This document shows positions 1-7,051 of a stretch of 35,131 nt of DNA, piece after piece. The number at the start of each line of letters is the position of its first letter. Position 1 is the first letter of the stretch. The DNA is from Saccharofermentans sp. (GTDB lineage Bacteria; Bacillota_A; Clostridia; Saccharofermentanales; Saccharofermentanaceae): contig JAILMZ010000059.1 of assembly GCA_024692105.1 (NCBI GenBank), forward strand, positions 1 through 35,131, in the 5' to 3' direction. Under the pieces are notes generated by a model, which ran no database searches, was not told the DNA's origin, and worked only from the letters and a program-made list of their open reading frames with translations. The position numbers and the translations under genes are program-made.

Positions 1-1
1 G

Positions 2-73
2 TTCCAGGGGTATTACTTCTCCAAGCCTATCCCGCTCGAAGAATTCGAGAAGCTCCCGCCCAGGATCTCTTAA
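2..73 (+). CDS. C-terminal end of an EAL-domain protein (partial, cut by window start)
   Basis: Frame 2 of the plus strand reads FQGYYFSKPIPLEEFEKL and then five more residues to a TAA stop at 71-73. A QGYYFSKP.P..EFE segment is the characteristic last strand and helix of EAL domains, the c-di-GMP-specific phosphodiesterases. Only 23 residues are visible, so catalytic residues, and any GGDEF or sensor domains, lie outside the window. The stop overlaps the stop of the convergent hemW gene by a few bases, with no room for a terminator between them. The family call rests on this short but distinctive motif; whether the enzyme is active cannot be judged. Confidence 0.75.
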   Translation, partial: FQGYYFSKPIPLEEFEKLPPRIS

Positions 74-1230
74 CCTAAGAAATCCCTTATAACGGCATCG
101 GCAAAATCCAGACCGCTCTCCGTGAGCTTGATCTGCCCGTCTTTATCTTCGAGCAGTCCGCGGGAGATGTTGGTCTCAATGACATCGCCGAATACTTCAT
201 ATACATCTCTTCCGAACTTTCTCTCGAAAGCTTCCGCCTCTATCCCCTCGCTGGTACGGAGCCTTAGGAACGGGTACTCTGCCATCCTGTCTTCAATTGT
301 CATCTCTTCTTCGACATATATGAGACCTTCCGGCAGACCGCTGCCCGGGCGCGCACCGCTCATCACACGGATATATTCATCGATGCTGTCGGCATGACCG
401 TACCTGACACCGTTCGTAAACCCGTGCGAACCCGCGCCTATCGCAAAGTATTCGCTGCCGTTCCAGTAAGAGCAGTTGTGAATGCTCCTGAAGCCCTCAC
501 AGGCGCTGTTCGATATCTCGTAAGGTATGATCCCGTATTCTTCGAGACGGCGCCTTACGGCGTGATATACGGCACGTTCTTCTTCGGGAGGAACTATATC
601 TTCAAGCCTGTCCTTGTACCTCGCATAGAAGGCCGTCCCCTCTTCCAATGTAAGGGAGTATGTGCTGACGTGTTTTACGCCGAGAGAGACGAACCTGTCG
701 ATGTCCTGCAGGACACCTTCCATGGTCTGTCCGGGAACGCCCGTTATCAGGTCTGCTGATATGTTTGTAAACCCTGCCAGGCTAAGCGTCCTGATGGCTT
801 CTATCGCACCCTGCGAATCGTGCAGCCTGCCAAGCGTCTTCAGCACATCATCAGACAGTGACTGCACGCCTACAGACACCCGGTTAAATCCCGCATCAAA
901 GTAGGCCTTTGCCTTGTCTTCCGTAAGAGAAGAAGGATTGATCTCTATGGTTATCTCGGCATCGGGCCTTATCGCAAACTCATCTTTGATGGTCTTAAGA
1001 AGACCGCACACCAAAGTGCTTTCTGGAAAAGACGGTGTCCCGCCTCCGAAATACACTGTATCGATACCGCTGTCTGCGTCTTTTACTCCGCCCTTTGCCA
1101 GAAGCCTTGCCTCTACTTCCGCACACCTGTAGAACGCTTCTGCCCTTGCCGTTCCCTCTTCCGAGTAGAACCCGCAGTACGGGCACTTTCGCGCGCAGAA
1201 AGGGTTGTGGACATAGATATGGCGTCCCAT
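70..1230 (-). CDS. hemW: HemW-like radical SAM heme chaperone
   Basis: A protein of about 386 residues. The radical-SAM cluster motif is C12-x3-C16-x2-C19 followed by G-F, in the context HNPFCARKCPYCGF. A phenylalanine stands where true coproporphyrinogen III dehydrogenases (HemN) carry a fourth cysteine, and the HNCSYW motif near residue 290 is typical of HemW. HemW binds heme and delivers it to respiratory proteins; it is not a proven coproporphyrinogen oxidase, though it is often annotated as one. A longer reading frame exists to 1359, but the ATG at 1228-1230 gives the standard family N-terminus (GRHIYVHNPFC). This ATG overlaps the upstream gene's TGA as TGATG, which suggests translational coupling. 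Its placement behind an ATPase/TOPRIM-like pair is unusual. Confidence 0.9.
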   Translation of the reverse strand: MGRHIYVHNPFCARKCPYCGFYSEEGTARAEAFYRCAEVEARLLAKGGVKDADSGIDTVYFGGGTPSFPESTLVCGLLKTIKDEFAIRPDAEITIEINPSSLTEDKAKAYFDAGFNRVSVGVQSLSDDVLKTLGRLHDSQGAIEAIRTLSLAGFTNISADLITGVPGQTMEGVLQDIDRFVSLGVKHVSTYSLTLEEGTAFYARYKDRLEDIVPPEEERAVYHAVRRRLEEYGIIPYEISNSACEGFRSIHNCSYWNGSEYFAIGAGSHGFTNGVRYGHADSIDEYIRVMSGARPGSGLPEGLIYVEEEMTIEDRMAEYPFLRLRTSEGIEAEAFERKFGRDVYEVFGDVIETNISRGLLEDKDGQIKLTESGLDFADAVIRDFLG

Positions 1231-1910
1231 CAGAAACTCGTTTTCCTTACGATGGGTTTGGGGTTCTTGAGTGCTGTCTCCAAAGCGTATTTGAATGTCG
1301 TAAAGCTCGGGGAGACATTGGATTCCGGTTCCATGTATTTGGATATCTCGAGAGCCCACTGCGCCTTGTAGTGGCCGATGGCGGGATATCCGATATCGAT
1401 GAGTTCGTCATAGTCCTCGCTTATGGCATGGCAGAGGACCTCCCACGTGCCGCATACGCTGTCCTGCTCATAGGAATCGAGTACACTTACGTCTGCATCC
1501 GGGTAGGCCTTGAGAAGGGCTTTCCTGTCGCCTAACATCCATGCCTCTATCTCTTCCGTGCACAGTCCGACCACGCTCCTTACGTCCGGAGCATACTTTC
1601 TGGCACAGTCATATATCTCGCTTCTCAGCGTCTGCGGATCCTTGTCATCGGAATCCATTACGACTATTAGGATAAGATCCTTGCCGCCGTATACGGAATT
1701 GTACGCGCGGCACTTGGCGGGAAGCAGGTCAAGGAGTGAACTTGCAAACTTGGCAGGCTTCGCATCCATGTCCTTGGGGAAGCTTCCGCAGCCCCTGTGA
1801 GGCCTTACATTGATCTCTGTCTTGACGCCGGCTTTCCCGCAGATCTGTTTTACTTCGCGGCTTACTACGTAAGAACCGGATTTATCTTCGGATAAGATCT
1901 CGATGATCAT
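1230..1910 (-). CDS. TOPRIM/DUF4276-like small protein, partner of the upstream AAA ATPase
   Basis: About 226 residues. It starts MIIEILSEDKSG, giving a glutamate-bearing first strand (E4/E8), then has an acidic pair in the strand IVVMDSDDKD (D86, D88), then EEIEAWMLGD at 119-128. This E...DxD...E-aW-L-xD layout matches the TOPRIM-like DUF4276 proteins that sit beside AAA ATPases in OLD-like and PARIS-like systems. I infer a possible metal-dependent nuclease or effector; no activity is shown. The chosen ATG at 1908-1910 has a good ribosome binding site (AAGGAAGGG) and lies 1 nt after the ATPase stop. A longer frame to 1994 runs back into the ATPase and gives an unconserved-looking tail. The stop overlaps the hemW start. 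The family assignment is from memory of motifs and needs a profile search. Confidence 0.65.
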   Translation of the reverse strand: MIIEILSEDKSGSYVVSREVKQICGKAGVKTEINVRPHRGCGSFPKDMDAKPAKFASSLLDLLPAKCRAYNSVYGGKDLILIVVMDSDDKDPQTLRSEIYDCARKYAPDVRSVVGLCTEEIEAWMLGDRKALLKAYPDADVSVLDSYEQDSVCGTWEVLCHAISEDYDELIDIGYPAIGHYKAQWALEISKYMEPESNVSPSFTTFKYALETALKNPKPIVRKTSF

Positions 1911-1911
1911 A

Positions 1912-3117
1912 TCATTCTTCCCTTCCTTCATCAGGATCGAGGTGTCCGCCGTACCAGATGGCGCCCATGCCGACACCCTGGTCAAACATCTCATTTACCA
2001 GCGGATCATCGCCCGCACACCTGATGGTGACATCTCCGGAATCCTGCTCGAAACTCCTCTCGAACACCCAGACTTCCTTCGGAGACATGGACTCGATTAT
2101 GTAAGGGTTGTGAGTCGAGAATACTATCTGGCAGTATCTGTTCTTTATCGAGTATTCGCGCATCTCGTCTGCAAGGACATCGACCATGTCGTGATACAGG
2201 TCCTTGTCGGGCGTATCGATGAAGATGGTCGATCTGGGAGATCCGTCCCTTAAGAGAAGCAGGTACAGGAACAGCTTGTTCGGGCTCTCTGCCAAAGTCT
2301 TCGGAAGGTTCTTTTTCTTCTTCATCGCAGGAATCTTGTTCTTGATCTCGGATACGATGCGCTCGTATTCTTCCTCGTTGCTCTGCTTGATGAACTCAAG
2401 GACGTTGCCAACATTCGAACCTGTGCTGTTAAGGTGCTTGTGGCCTCCCGGGGCTCCGCCGTCATTGTAGTAAGAACTCTGTTCATCCGACGAGAAACTG
2501 CAGAAGAACCATGTCGCTATCTCGTGGTACAGATCACAAAGATGCGTGTATCTTCTCAGCTTTCCGAAAAGGCTCAGCGCGGTCCTGTGGTCATCATCGA
2601 GAGAGAGGTCCTCTTTCTTTCCGCCCTCGCTTTCGGGACGCAGGACAAAGCCCTCGCCGTTGCTTACTTCCAAAAGCGTCGTCACATCGTATGTTCCGTC
2701 TTCTTTCTTCTCGCTCATCGTCGCTTTCTCGTATGAGACATATGGTGTTCCGAACCTGTTAGCCGAGATGGAGATCTCATACTGGATATAGTCTGCCTTG
2801 CGGGTCTCCCTGTCACCCAGCTTGAAGAACACCTTGAACTTGGAAGGCTTGGTGTTATCCGGAGTCATGTTGGAAAAACCAGGTCTTCCGCAGCTTATCG
2901 AAGCATCCGTTACTCCGTCTGTAACGCAGTCCTTCAGGTATGCCAGGCATCCCATAAAGCTCGTCTTGCCCGTGTTATTGCGGCCGATGAGAGCGTTGAG
3001 CTTTCTCATCGCATTGGCGCGCTGCTCGCCTGCAGGCACCATGCTCTCATCAATGAGGATTCCTGCCTTGTCGCAGTCGAATATATCAAAATTGATTATC
3101 TGTACACCGAGTATCAT
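1912..3117 (-). CDS. AAA_21/OLD-like ATPase, SMC/ABC type
   Basis: 401 residues. The N-terminal strand (ILGVQIINFDIF) and the Walker A LIGRNNTGKTS near residue 45 are typical of AAA_15/AAA_21 ATPases related to OLD, RecF and SMC. The C-terminal half has the expected order: a degenerate signature helix (LAESPNKLFLYLLLL), a Walker B-like strand IFIDTPDKDL, and the switch STHNPYIIES. Relatives usually carry D-E or E-E at Walker B, whereas here the aspartate is followed by threonine, so hydrolysis may be altered. Such ATPases usually regulate an adjacent nuclease or TOPRIM effector, which fits the next gene. The ATG is preceded by AGAGG at suitable spacing, and a TATAAT lies about 48 bp upstream. 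It is first in a three-gene unit with hemW. Base composition looks like the neighbours by eye. Confidence 0.8.
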   Translation of the reverse strand: MILGVQIINFDIFDCDKAGILIDESMVPAGEQRANAMRKLNALIGRNNTGKTSFMGCLAYLKDCVTDGVTDASISCGRPGFSNMTPDNTKPSKFKVFFKLGDRETRKADYIQYEISISANRFGTPYVSYEKATMSEKKEDGTYDVTTLLEVSNGEGFVLRPESEGGKKEDLSLDDDHRTALSLFGKLRRYTHLCDLYHEIATWFFCSFSSDEQSSYYNDGGAPGGHKHLNSTGSNVGNVLEFIKQSNEEEYERIVSEIKNKIPAMKKKKNLPKTLAESPNKLFLYLLLLRDGSPRSTIFIDTPDKDLYHDMVDVLADEMREYSIKNRYCQIVFSTHNPYIIESMSPKEVWVFERSFEQDSGDVTIRCAGDDPLVNEMFDQGVGMGAIWYGGHLDPDEGREE

Positions 3118-3164
3118 GCTTATCCTCTTTCTTAAAGCCGAAGCATATTGATTTCCTGTCTTTC

Positions 3165-3170
3165 ATTATA
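3165..3170 (-). promoter_or_regulatory. Candidate -10 box for the ATPase/TOPRIM-like/hemW unit
   Basis: A perfect TATAAT on the minus strand lies 48 bp upstream of the ATPase start. There is no convincing -35 box at 16-18 bp, because that place is taken by the right-hand terminator hairpin, and no TGn extension is present. If real, it would be a weak or activator-dependent promoter. Confidence 0.4.
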
Positions 3171-3174
3171 ATAC

Positions 3175-3208
3175 TTTCAAAAAGATAAAGCCCCGTGCGG
3201 GGCTTTAT
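3175..3208 (-). terminator. Rho-independent terminator after the nrdR-coaD-coiled-coil run
   Basis: A perfect 10-bp stem (arms 3185-3194 and 3199-3208, core AAAGCCCC/GGGGCTTT) closes a 4-base loop. On the minus strand it is followed by CTTTTT. It lies about 125 nt beyond the stop of the coiled-coil gene. The stem is symmetric, so it could also act on plus-strand transcripts, though the T-run there is poorer. Confidence 0.8.
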
Positions 3209-3228
3209 TATTCCAATCTCATTCCTGA

Positions 3229-3326
3229 GCGAAGTATTGCCTGCGAGCGTTTTCCGCACAAGCGAAGCGCGGAGGACCTAAGCGAGCAGGTAATACCGAG
3301 CGAGTGCGGAGGACCTAAGCGAGCTT
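3229..3326. repeat. Foldable GC-rich intergenic repeat element
   Basis: A 19-base unit, GCGGAGGACCTAAGCGAGC, occurs exactly twice (3269-3287 and 3306-3324). Outer arms GTATTGCCTGC (3234-3244) and GCAGGTAATAC (3286-3296) are inverted with one G-T-compatible mismatch. Inner arms TCCGC (3253-3257) and GCGGA (3269-3273) can form a second stem. Many short GCGA/AGCGAGC words recur. It sits between the coiled-coil stop and the terminator, so it would be the 3' end of the long operon transcript. It resembles a dispersed palindromic element, but copies elsewhere cannot be checked here. Confidence 0.6.
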
Positions 3327-3331
3327 AAGTA

Positions 3332-3823
3332 TTATTCGCCATCCATTGTCGTGTCAATTTCCTTCAGATTCGTCTGAATCTTAGCAGAGCATGCAGCGAG
3401 ATCCTCGTTTACACCCTCGAGCAACTGCTTAACATACAGATGAGCATTCTTTCTGAGTTCTTCTGCCTGAGCCTCTGCATTAGCGATGATCTGAGCTGCT
3501 TCTTCTCTTGCGCCCTTTGTGATCTCATGATCATTGACCTTGATCGCATACATTCTGTTGGCGTCGTCGATGATCTTCTTGTTCTTATCGCGTGCAGTGC
3601 TGATGATATCCTGTGCTCTTGCAACGATATCGTTAGCCTGGGATACAGCTCCGGGAAGATTATTCTTTAATATCTGGAGAGAATTGATCGTCTCTGTTCT
3701 CTCGATAGAACACTTATCAGAGAACGGTACACCCGTAGCATCCTTGATCGTATCGATAAGATAATCGATGTGCTTGATGGCGTCGTAACGCTGGCCTCCC
3801 TGATTGAAGTTACTGTTCTCCAT
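3332..3823 (-). CDS. DivIVA-like / ATP-synthase-b-like coiled-coil protein of unknown function
   Basis: 163 residues with no signal peptide or membrane segment. The first 60 residues contain a short helical region (YDAIKHIDYLIDTIKDATGVPFSDK). Residues of about 60-150 are strongly helical and rich in alanine, glutamate, lysine and asparagine, with heptad-like spacing, as in DivIVA/GpsB-related or F-type ATPase b-like coiled coils. Proteins of this kind, often mislabelled as an ATPase subunit, follow coaD in Lachnospiraceae and relatives; the exact role is unknown. A scaffold role near the division or polar membrane is a guess from the fold and from the dcw genes upstream. The start overlaps the coaD stop by one base (TAATG). 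It is the last gene before the terminator. Confidence 0.7.
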   Translation of the reverse strand: MENSNFNQGGQRYDAIKHIDYLIDTIKDATGVPFSDKCSIERTETINSLQILKNNLPGAVSQANDIVARAQDIISTARDKNKKIIDDANRMYAIKVNDHEITKGAREEAAQIIANAEAQAEELRKNAHLYVKQLLEGVNEDLAACSAKIQTNLKEIDTTMDGE

Positions 3824-4320
3824 TATTGTTTCCTTCCTTTCATGAATTTTTCATTTACTGTATCAATTATCTCGGCAGGAACCATCTTCGAGATGTCGCC
3901 GCCGTAAGAACCTACTTCCTTGACGATAGTGGAGCTGATGAGCGACATATCGTCCCTGCAGGGCAGGAGGATCGCATCGTAACCGGGATGCAGGAGCCTG
4001 TTTGCGAGTGCAAGCTCGGCTTCATAGCGGAAATCCGACTCCGACCTGATGCCTCTTACCGAAGCGCAGCAATCAAGCTGCTTGTAGAGCTCGACGAGAA
4101 GTCCGTCCCATTTCATGACTTCCACGTTCTCAAGCCCCTCACCCGCAAGAGATCTCTTTACCAGATCAACTCTCTCGTCAGGTGTAAAAAGAGGAGTCTT
4201 GCTGCTGTTCTCCATGACAGCCACGACAAGCTTGTCGCAAAGCTTTGAAGCACGCCTTACGATATCCCGGTGACCTCTTGTGAACGGGTCGAAGGTGCCC
4301 GGAAAAAGCATTACCTTCAA
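3823..4320 (-). CDS. coaD: Phosphopantetheine adenylyltransferase
   Basis: 165 residues, normal length for CoaD, which transfers AMP from ATP to 4'-phosphopantetheine in coenzyme A synthesis. The nucleotidyltransferase motif PGTFDPFTRGH has TRGH at 14-17, and the second motif ISSTIVKE is at 128-135. The N-terminus MKVMLFPGTFDP needs a TTG start (4318-4320), which has GAGGGG 7 nt upstream and overlaps the rsmD TGA by 4 nt. The nearest ATG, three codons in, would remove part of the first strand. rsmD-coaD adjacency is common in Bacillota. Confidence 0.95.
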   Translation of the reverse strand: MKVMLFPGTFDPFTRGHRDIVRRASKLCDKLVVAVMENSSKTPLFTPDERVDLVKRSLAGEGLENVEVMKWDGLLVELYKQLDCCASVRGIRSESDFRYEAELALANRLLHPGYDAILLPCRDDMSLISSTIVKEVGSYGGDISKMVPAEIIDTVNEKFMKGRKQ

Positions 4321-4904
4321 GTATTTCCCCTCTTTTCTTTATTCTTCTTAAAAAATGTTAACACTGTAATCCCGTAACTACAAGAACGAACATGCTCAAG
4401 CGGTATCTGATCAAACACCGGCGGGTTGTCATCCGCGTGTTCAACGATCAGCATCCCGTCTTCTGTGAGCATATCCTCACGGCTGATGATCTCAGTTGCT
4501 TCCTTCGCCAGATCAGGCGCGATCCTGTACGGGGGATCCATGAATATAATATCAAATTTCTCTCCCTTTGAGGCAAGCATTTCGAGGGCCGGGATGACGC
4601 CCATGCGCAGGAATCTGAACTCTTCCGAGTCCTTCATGCGGATCTTCTCGAGGTTCTGCGAGATCATCCTTGCAGGCTCCCCTCCCTTGTCCACCATGGT
4701 GGCGCGCACGGCTCCCCTGGACACCGCTTCAATGCCGATCTGCCCGCAGCCTGCGCACAGGTCGAGGAACTCCGAACCCGGCACATCCCTCTGGATTATC
4801 GAGAACAGCGCTTCCTTGACCTTGTCGGTCGTAGGTCTTGTCTTATCTCCTTTGGGAGCCTGAAGTACCGCTCCCCTGAATCTTCCCGATACTACTCTGG
4901 GCAT
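4317..4904 (-). CDS. rsmD: 16S rRNA (guanine(966)-N2)-methyltransferase
   Basis: 195 residues. It begins PRVVSGRFRGAVLQAPKG, the usual RsmD opening, followed by the TRPTTDKVKEALFSII block. The SAM-binding motif I is FLDLCAGCGQIGIEA (46-60), and the N-methyltransferase catalytic motif DPPY is at 123-126. It methylates N2 of G966 in helix 31 of 16S rRNA during 30S assembly. The start overlaps the recG stop by one base (TAATG), and the stop overlaps the coaD TTG start. The C-terminus ends in a lysine-rich tail. Confidence 0.95.
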   Translation of the reverse strand: MPRVVSGRFRGAVLQAPKGDKTRPTTDKVKEALFSIIQRDVPGSEFLDLCAGCGQIGIEAVSRGAVRATMVDKGGEPARMISQNLEKIRMKDSEEFRFLRMGVIPALEMLASKGEKFDIIFMDPPYRIAPDLAKEATEIISREDMLTEDGMLIVEHADDNPPVFDQIPLEHVRSCSYGITVLTFFKKNKEKRGNT

Positions 4905-7051
4905 TACAGTGACCCCATCTTTCTTCCGAACCTTAACTCGAACATGGCCGTAATGGCATTATAGAGCACGGCCGCCTCTTCCGTCTTCTCCTCGAAAACC
5001 TTATTCACGGCATCGCACGCATCCGACGCGATGGCGATATCCGTATAGAGGTTTGCAGCACGAAGCGACGGAATGCCGTGCTGTCTCGTGCCGAAGAAAT
5101 CGCCGGGGCCTCTGAGTTCGAGGTCTTTCTGGGCAAGTTCGAAGCCGTCCGAAGACTCGCACATCATCTTTATCCTCTGCAGGGCAAGCTCTGACCTTGA
5201 TTCAGATACCAAAAGGCAGAATGACTTGGACGAACCTCTTCCGATCCTTCCCCTGAGCTGGTGCAGAGTCGACAGACCGAACCTGTCGGCATCCATTATT
5301 ACCATGACATTCGCGTTGGGGTTATCAACTCCGACTTCGATGACCGTGGTGGATATGAGTATCTTTACCTCGCCTTTTACGAACCTTTCCATGACGCCCA
5401 GTTTTGCGTTCTCGTTCATGGAACCGTACAGCGTCTCCGTGCAGTACTTGCCGGACAGCCCGCTCTTGTCTATCATCTCCTTCATCTGTACGACGCTGAT
5501 TATCTCAGATTCGTCGACATCGGGCGTCAATCTGTATCCGTCATCGGGTTCCATATGCTCGTCATCGATCTTGGCGCAGACGATGTATGCCTGCTCTCCC
5601 GCTTCGAGTTTCGACTTTAATACTTCGGTTATGTCCGGGCTCGTGCGTGAATCCACAAACCAGGTCTTTATCGTCTGGCGTCCTGCAGGCTTCTGCCTGA
5701 TTACGGATGTTGCCATGTCGCCGTAGAGGACCATTGCGAGCGTTCTCGGGATAGGCGTTGCCGTCATGACGAGGTTGTGCACGCTGTTGATCTCGCCCGA
5801 TGCACTTGCCTTGATGAGGAGTTTCTCTCTCTGCTTAACGCCGAACCTGTGCTGCTCGTCCGCGATTACAAGTGCCAGGTCATCGAATTCGACATCATCC
5901 GTGAGAAGCGCGTGCGTTCCGATTATCACGGCAGCCTCGCCCTGCTTCATCTGTTCCTTGATCTCTTTTTTTACCGACTGCTTGGTCTTGCCGAGGAGCA
6001 GGACGACATTGATACCGCTGCCTTCCAAAAGCTTTACGGCCGTATTGTAGTGCTGGCTTGCGAGCACCGAAGTCGGAGCGAGAAGTACGGACTGCTTGCC
6101 CATAAGCGCGGTCATAGCCATCGCAAGTATCGCGACCACGGTCTTGCCCGAACCTACGTCTCCCTGGACCAAACGGTTCATCGGGGTATCCTTCATAAGA
6201 TCCATCTGTATCTCGCGTACGGCCTTAGCCTGGTCGTCCGTAAGCTTGAATCCCAGGTTGGATATGATCCTGTTCCATCTGGTCTTGATGTCTTCGTTAA
6301 GCGCGGATCCCGGCGGGGGCACGACGCGCTCTGCCTTCTCCGCTACCGTGGAATCGCTGTTCCAGAGTTTCATTCCTATGCCGAGGAGGATAAGCTCTTC
6401 GTATGCTATCTGTCTTCTTGCCCTGTCGGCTTCTTCCATATCCTTCGGGAAATGTATCATCCTGTAGCATTCTGCAGGACTTACAAAGCCTTCCGCCTTT
6501 ACGATGTCGGCAGGAATGACATTAAGCAGCTCGCTTCCGCACAGATCAAGAGCAGTCCTTATCCACCTCGAAATGTTATTGGACGTGACGCCTTCCGTAA
6601 GCGGATACACGGGCTTTACCAGTTCGTCCGGATTCACCTTGGAAGCGTTCTCTATGTAGGGATTTACCATCTGCGGCTTGCCCGCGAACAATGTCACCTT
6701 GCCGTGCACGAAACACTCGTCTCCCACCGCAAACTTCTTTGCAATATAAGCGGAGTTGAAGAACATGACCTTGATCCTCTTGAACCCGTCGGAAAGATAG
6801 AAACTGACGGGCCTTGTCTTGGATCTGATGTTCACTTCGGGCTTAGTCGCAACATGCGCGCGGAACGTGATCTCCATGCCGTCCCTGGCATCGTAGAAAT
6901 CACCCGCGTTGTTCCAGTCGTTGTATCTTCTGGGAATATAAGTAATGAGGTCATAGATGGTCTCTATGCCGAGCTTGGCAAGTTTCTCTTCCGCGGAAGG
7001 ACCGATACCGTAAAGCGTCGCCACGGGGCTGGATAGATGAATGGCTGCCAT
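4904..7051 (-). CDS. recG: ATP-dependent DNA helicase RecG
   Basis: 715 residues, a normal RecG length. An N-terminal wedge/OB region (about 1-200) opens with a GIGPSAEEKLAKLGI helix-hairpin-helix-like segment. Walker A is GDVGSGKT (297-304), the DEQH box is at 398-401 with HRFGVKQ following, and helicase C motifs with QLRGRIGRG lie further on. RecG remodels stalled forks and Holliday junctions. A longer frame to 7162 exists, but the ATG at 7049-7051 has GGAGGG 5 nt upstream, overlaps the nth stop as TGATG and gives the standard N-terminus. Sits between nth and rsmD in a nearly gapless run. Confidence 0.96.
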   Translation of the reverse strand: MAAIHLSSPVATLYGIGPSAEEKLAKLGIETIYDLITYIPRRYNDWNNAGDFYDARDGMEITFRAHVATKPEVNIRSKTRPVSFYLSDGFKRIKVMFFNSAYIAKKFAVGDECFVHGKVTLFAGKPQMVNPYIENASKVNPDELVKPVYPLTEGVTSNNISRWIRTALDLCGSELLNVIPADIVKAEGFVSPAECYRMIHFPKDMEEADRARRQIAYEELILLGIGMKLWNSDSTVAEKAERVVPPPGSALNEDIKTRWNRIISNLGFKLTDDQAKAVREIQMDLMKDTPMNRLVQGDVGSGKTVVAILAMAMTALMGKQSVLLAPTSVLASQHYNTAVKLLEGSGINVVLLLGKTKQSVKKEIKEQMKQGEAAVIIGTHALLTDDVEFDDLALVIADEQHRFGVKQREKLLIKASASGEINSVHNLVMTATPIPRTLAMVLYGDMATSVIRQKPAGRQTIKTWFVDSRTSPDITEVLKSKLEAGEQAYIVCAKIDDEHMEPDDGYRLTPDVDESEIISVVQMKEMIDKSGLSGKYCTETLYGSMNENAKLGVMERFVKGEVKILISTTVIEVGVDNPNANVMVIMDADRFGLSTLHQLRGRIGRGSSKSFCLLVSESRSELALQRIKMMCESSDGFELAQKDLELRGPGDFFGTRQHGIPSLRAANLYTDIAIASDACDAVNKVFEEKTEEAAVLYNAITAMFELRFGRKMGSL

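Noticed and set aside
70..1230. HemN (coproporphyrinogen III dehydrogenase)
   Set aside because: The motif is C-x3-C-x2-C-x-F without the fourth cysteine, and HNxxYW is present, so HemW fits better.
5777..7036. 419-residue plus-strand frame
   Set aside because: It lies wholly antisense to recG, has no family motifs and no good ribosome binding site. It is a shadow of a GC-rich coding strand.
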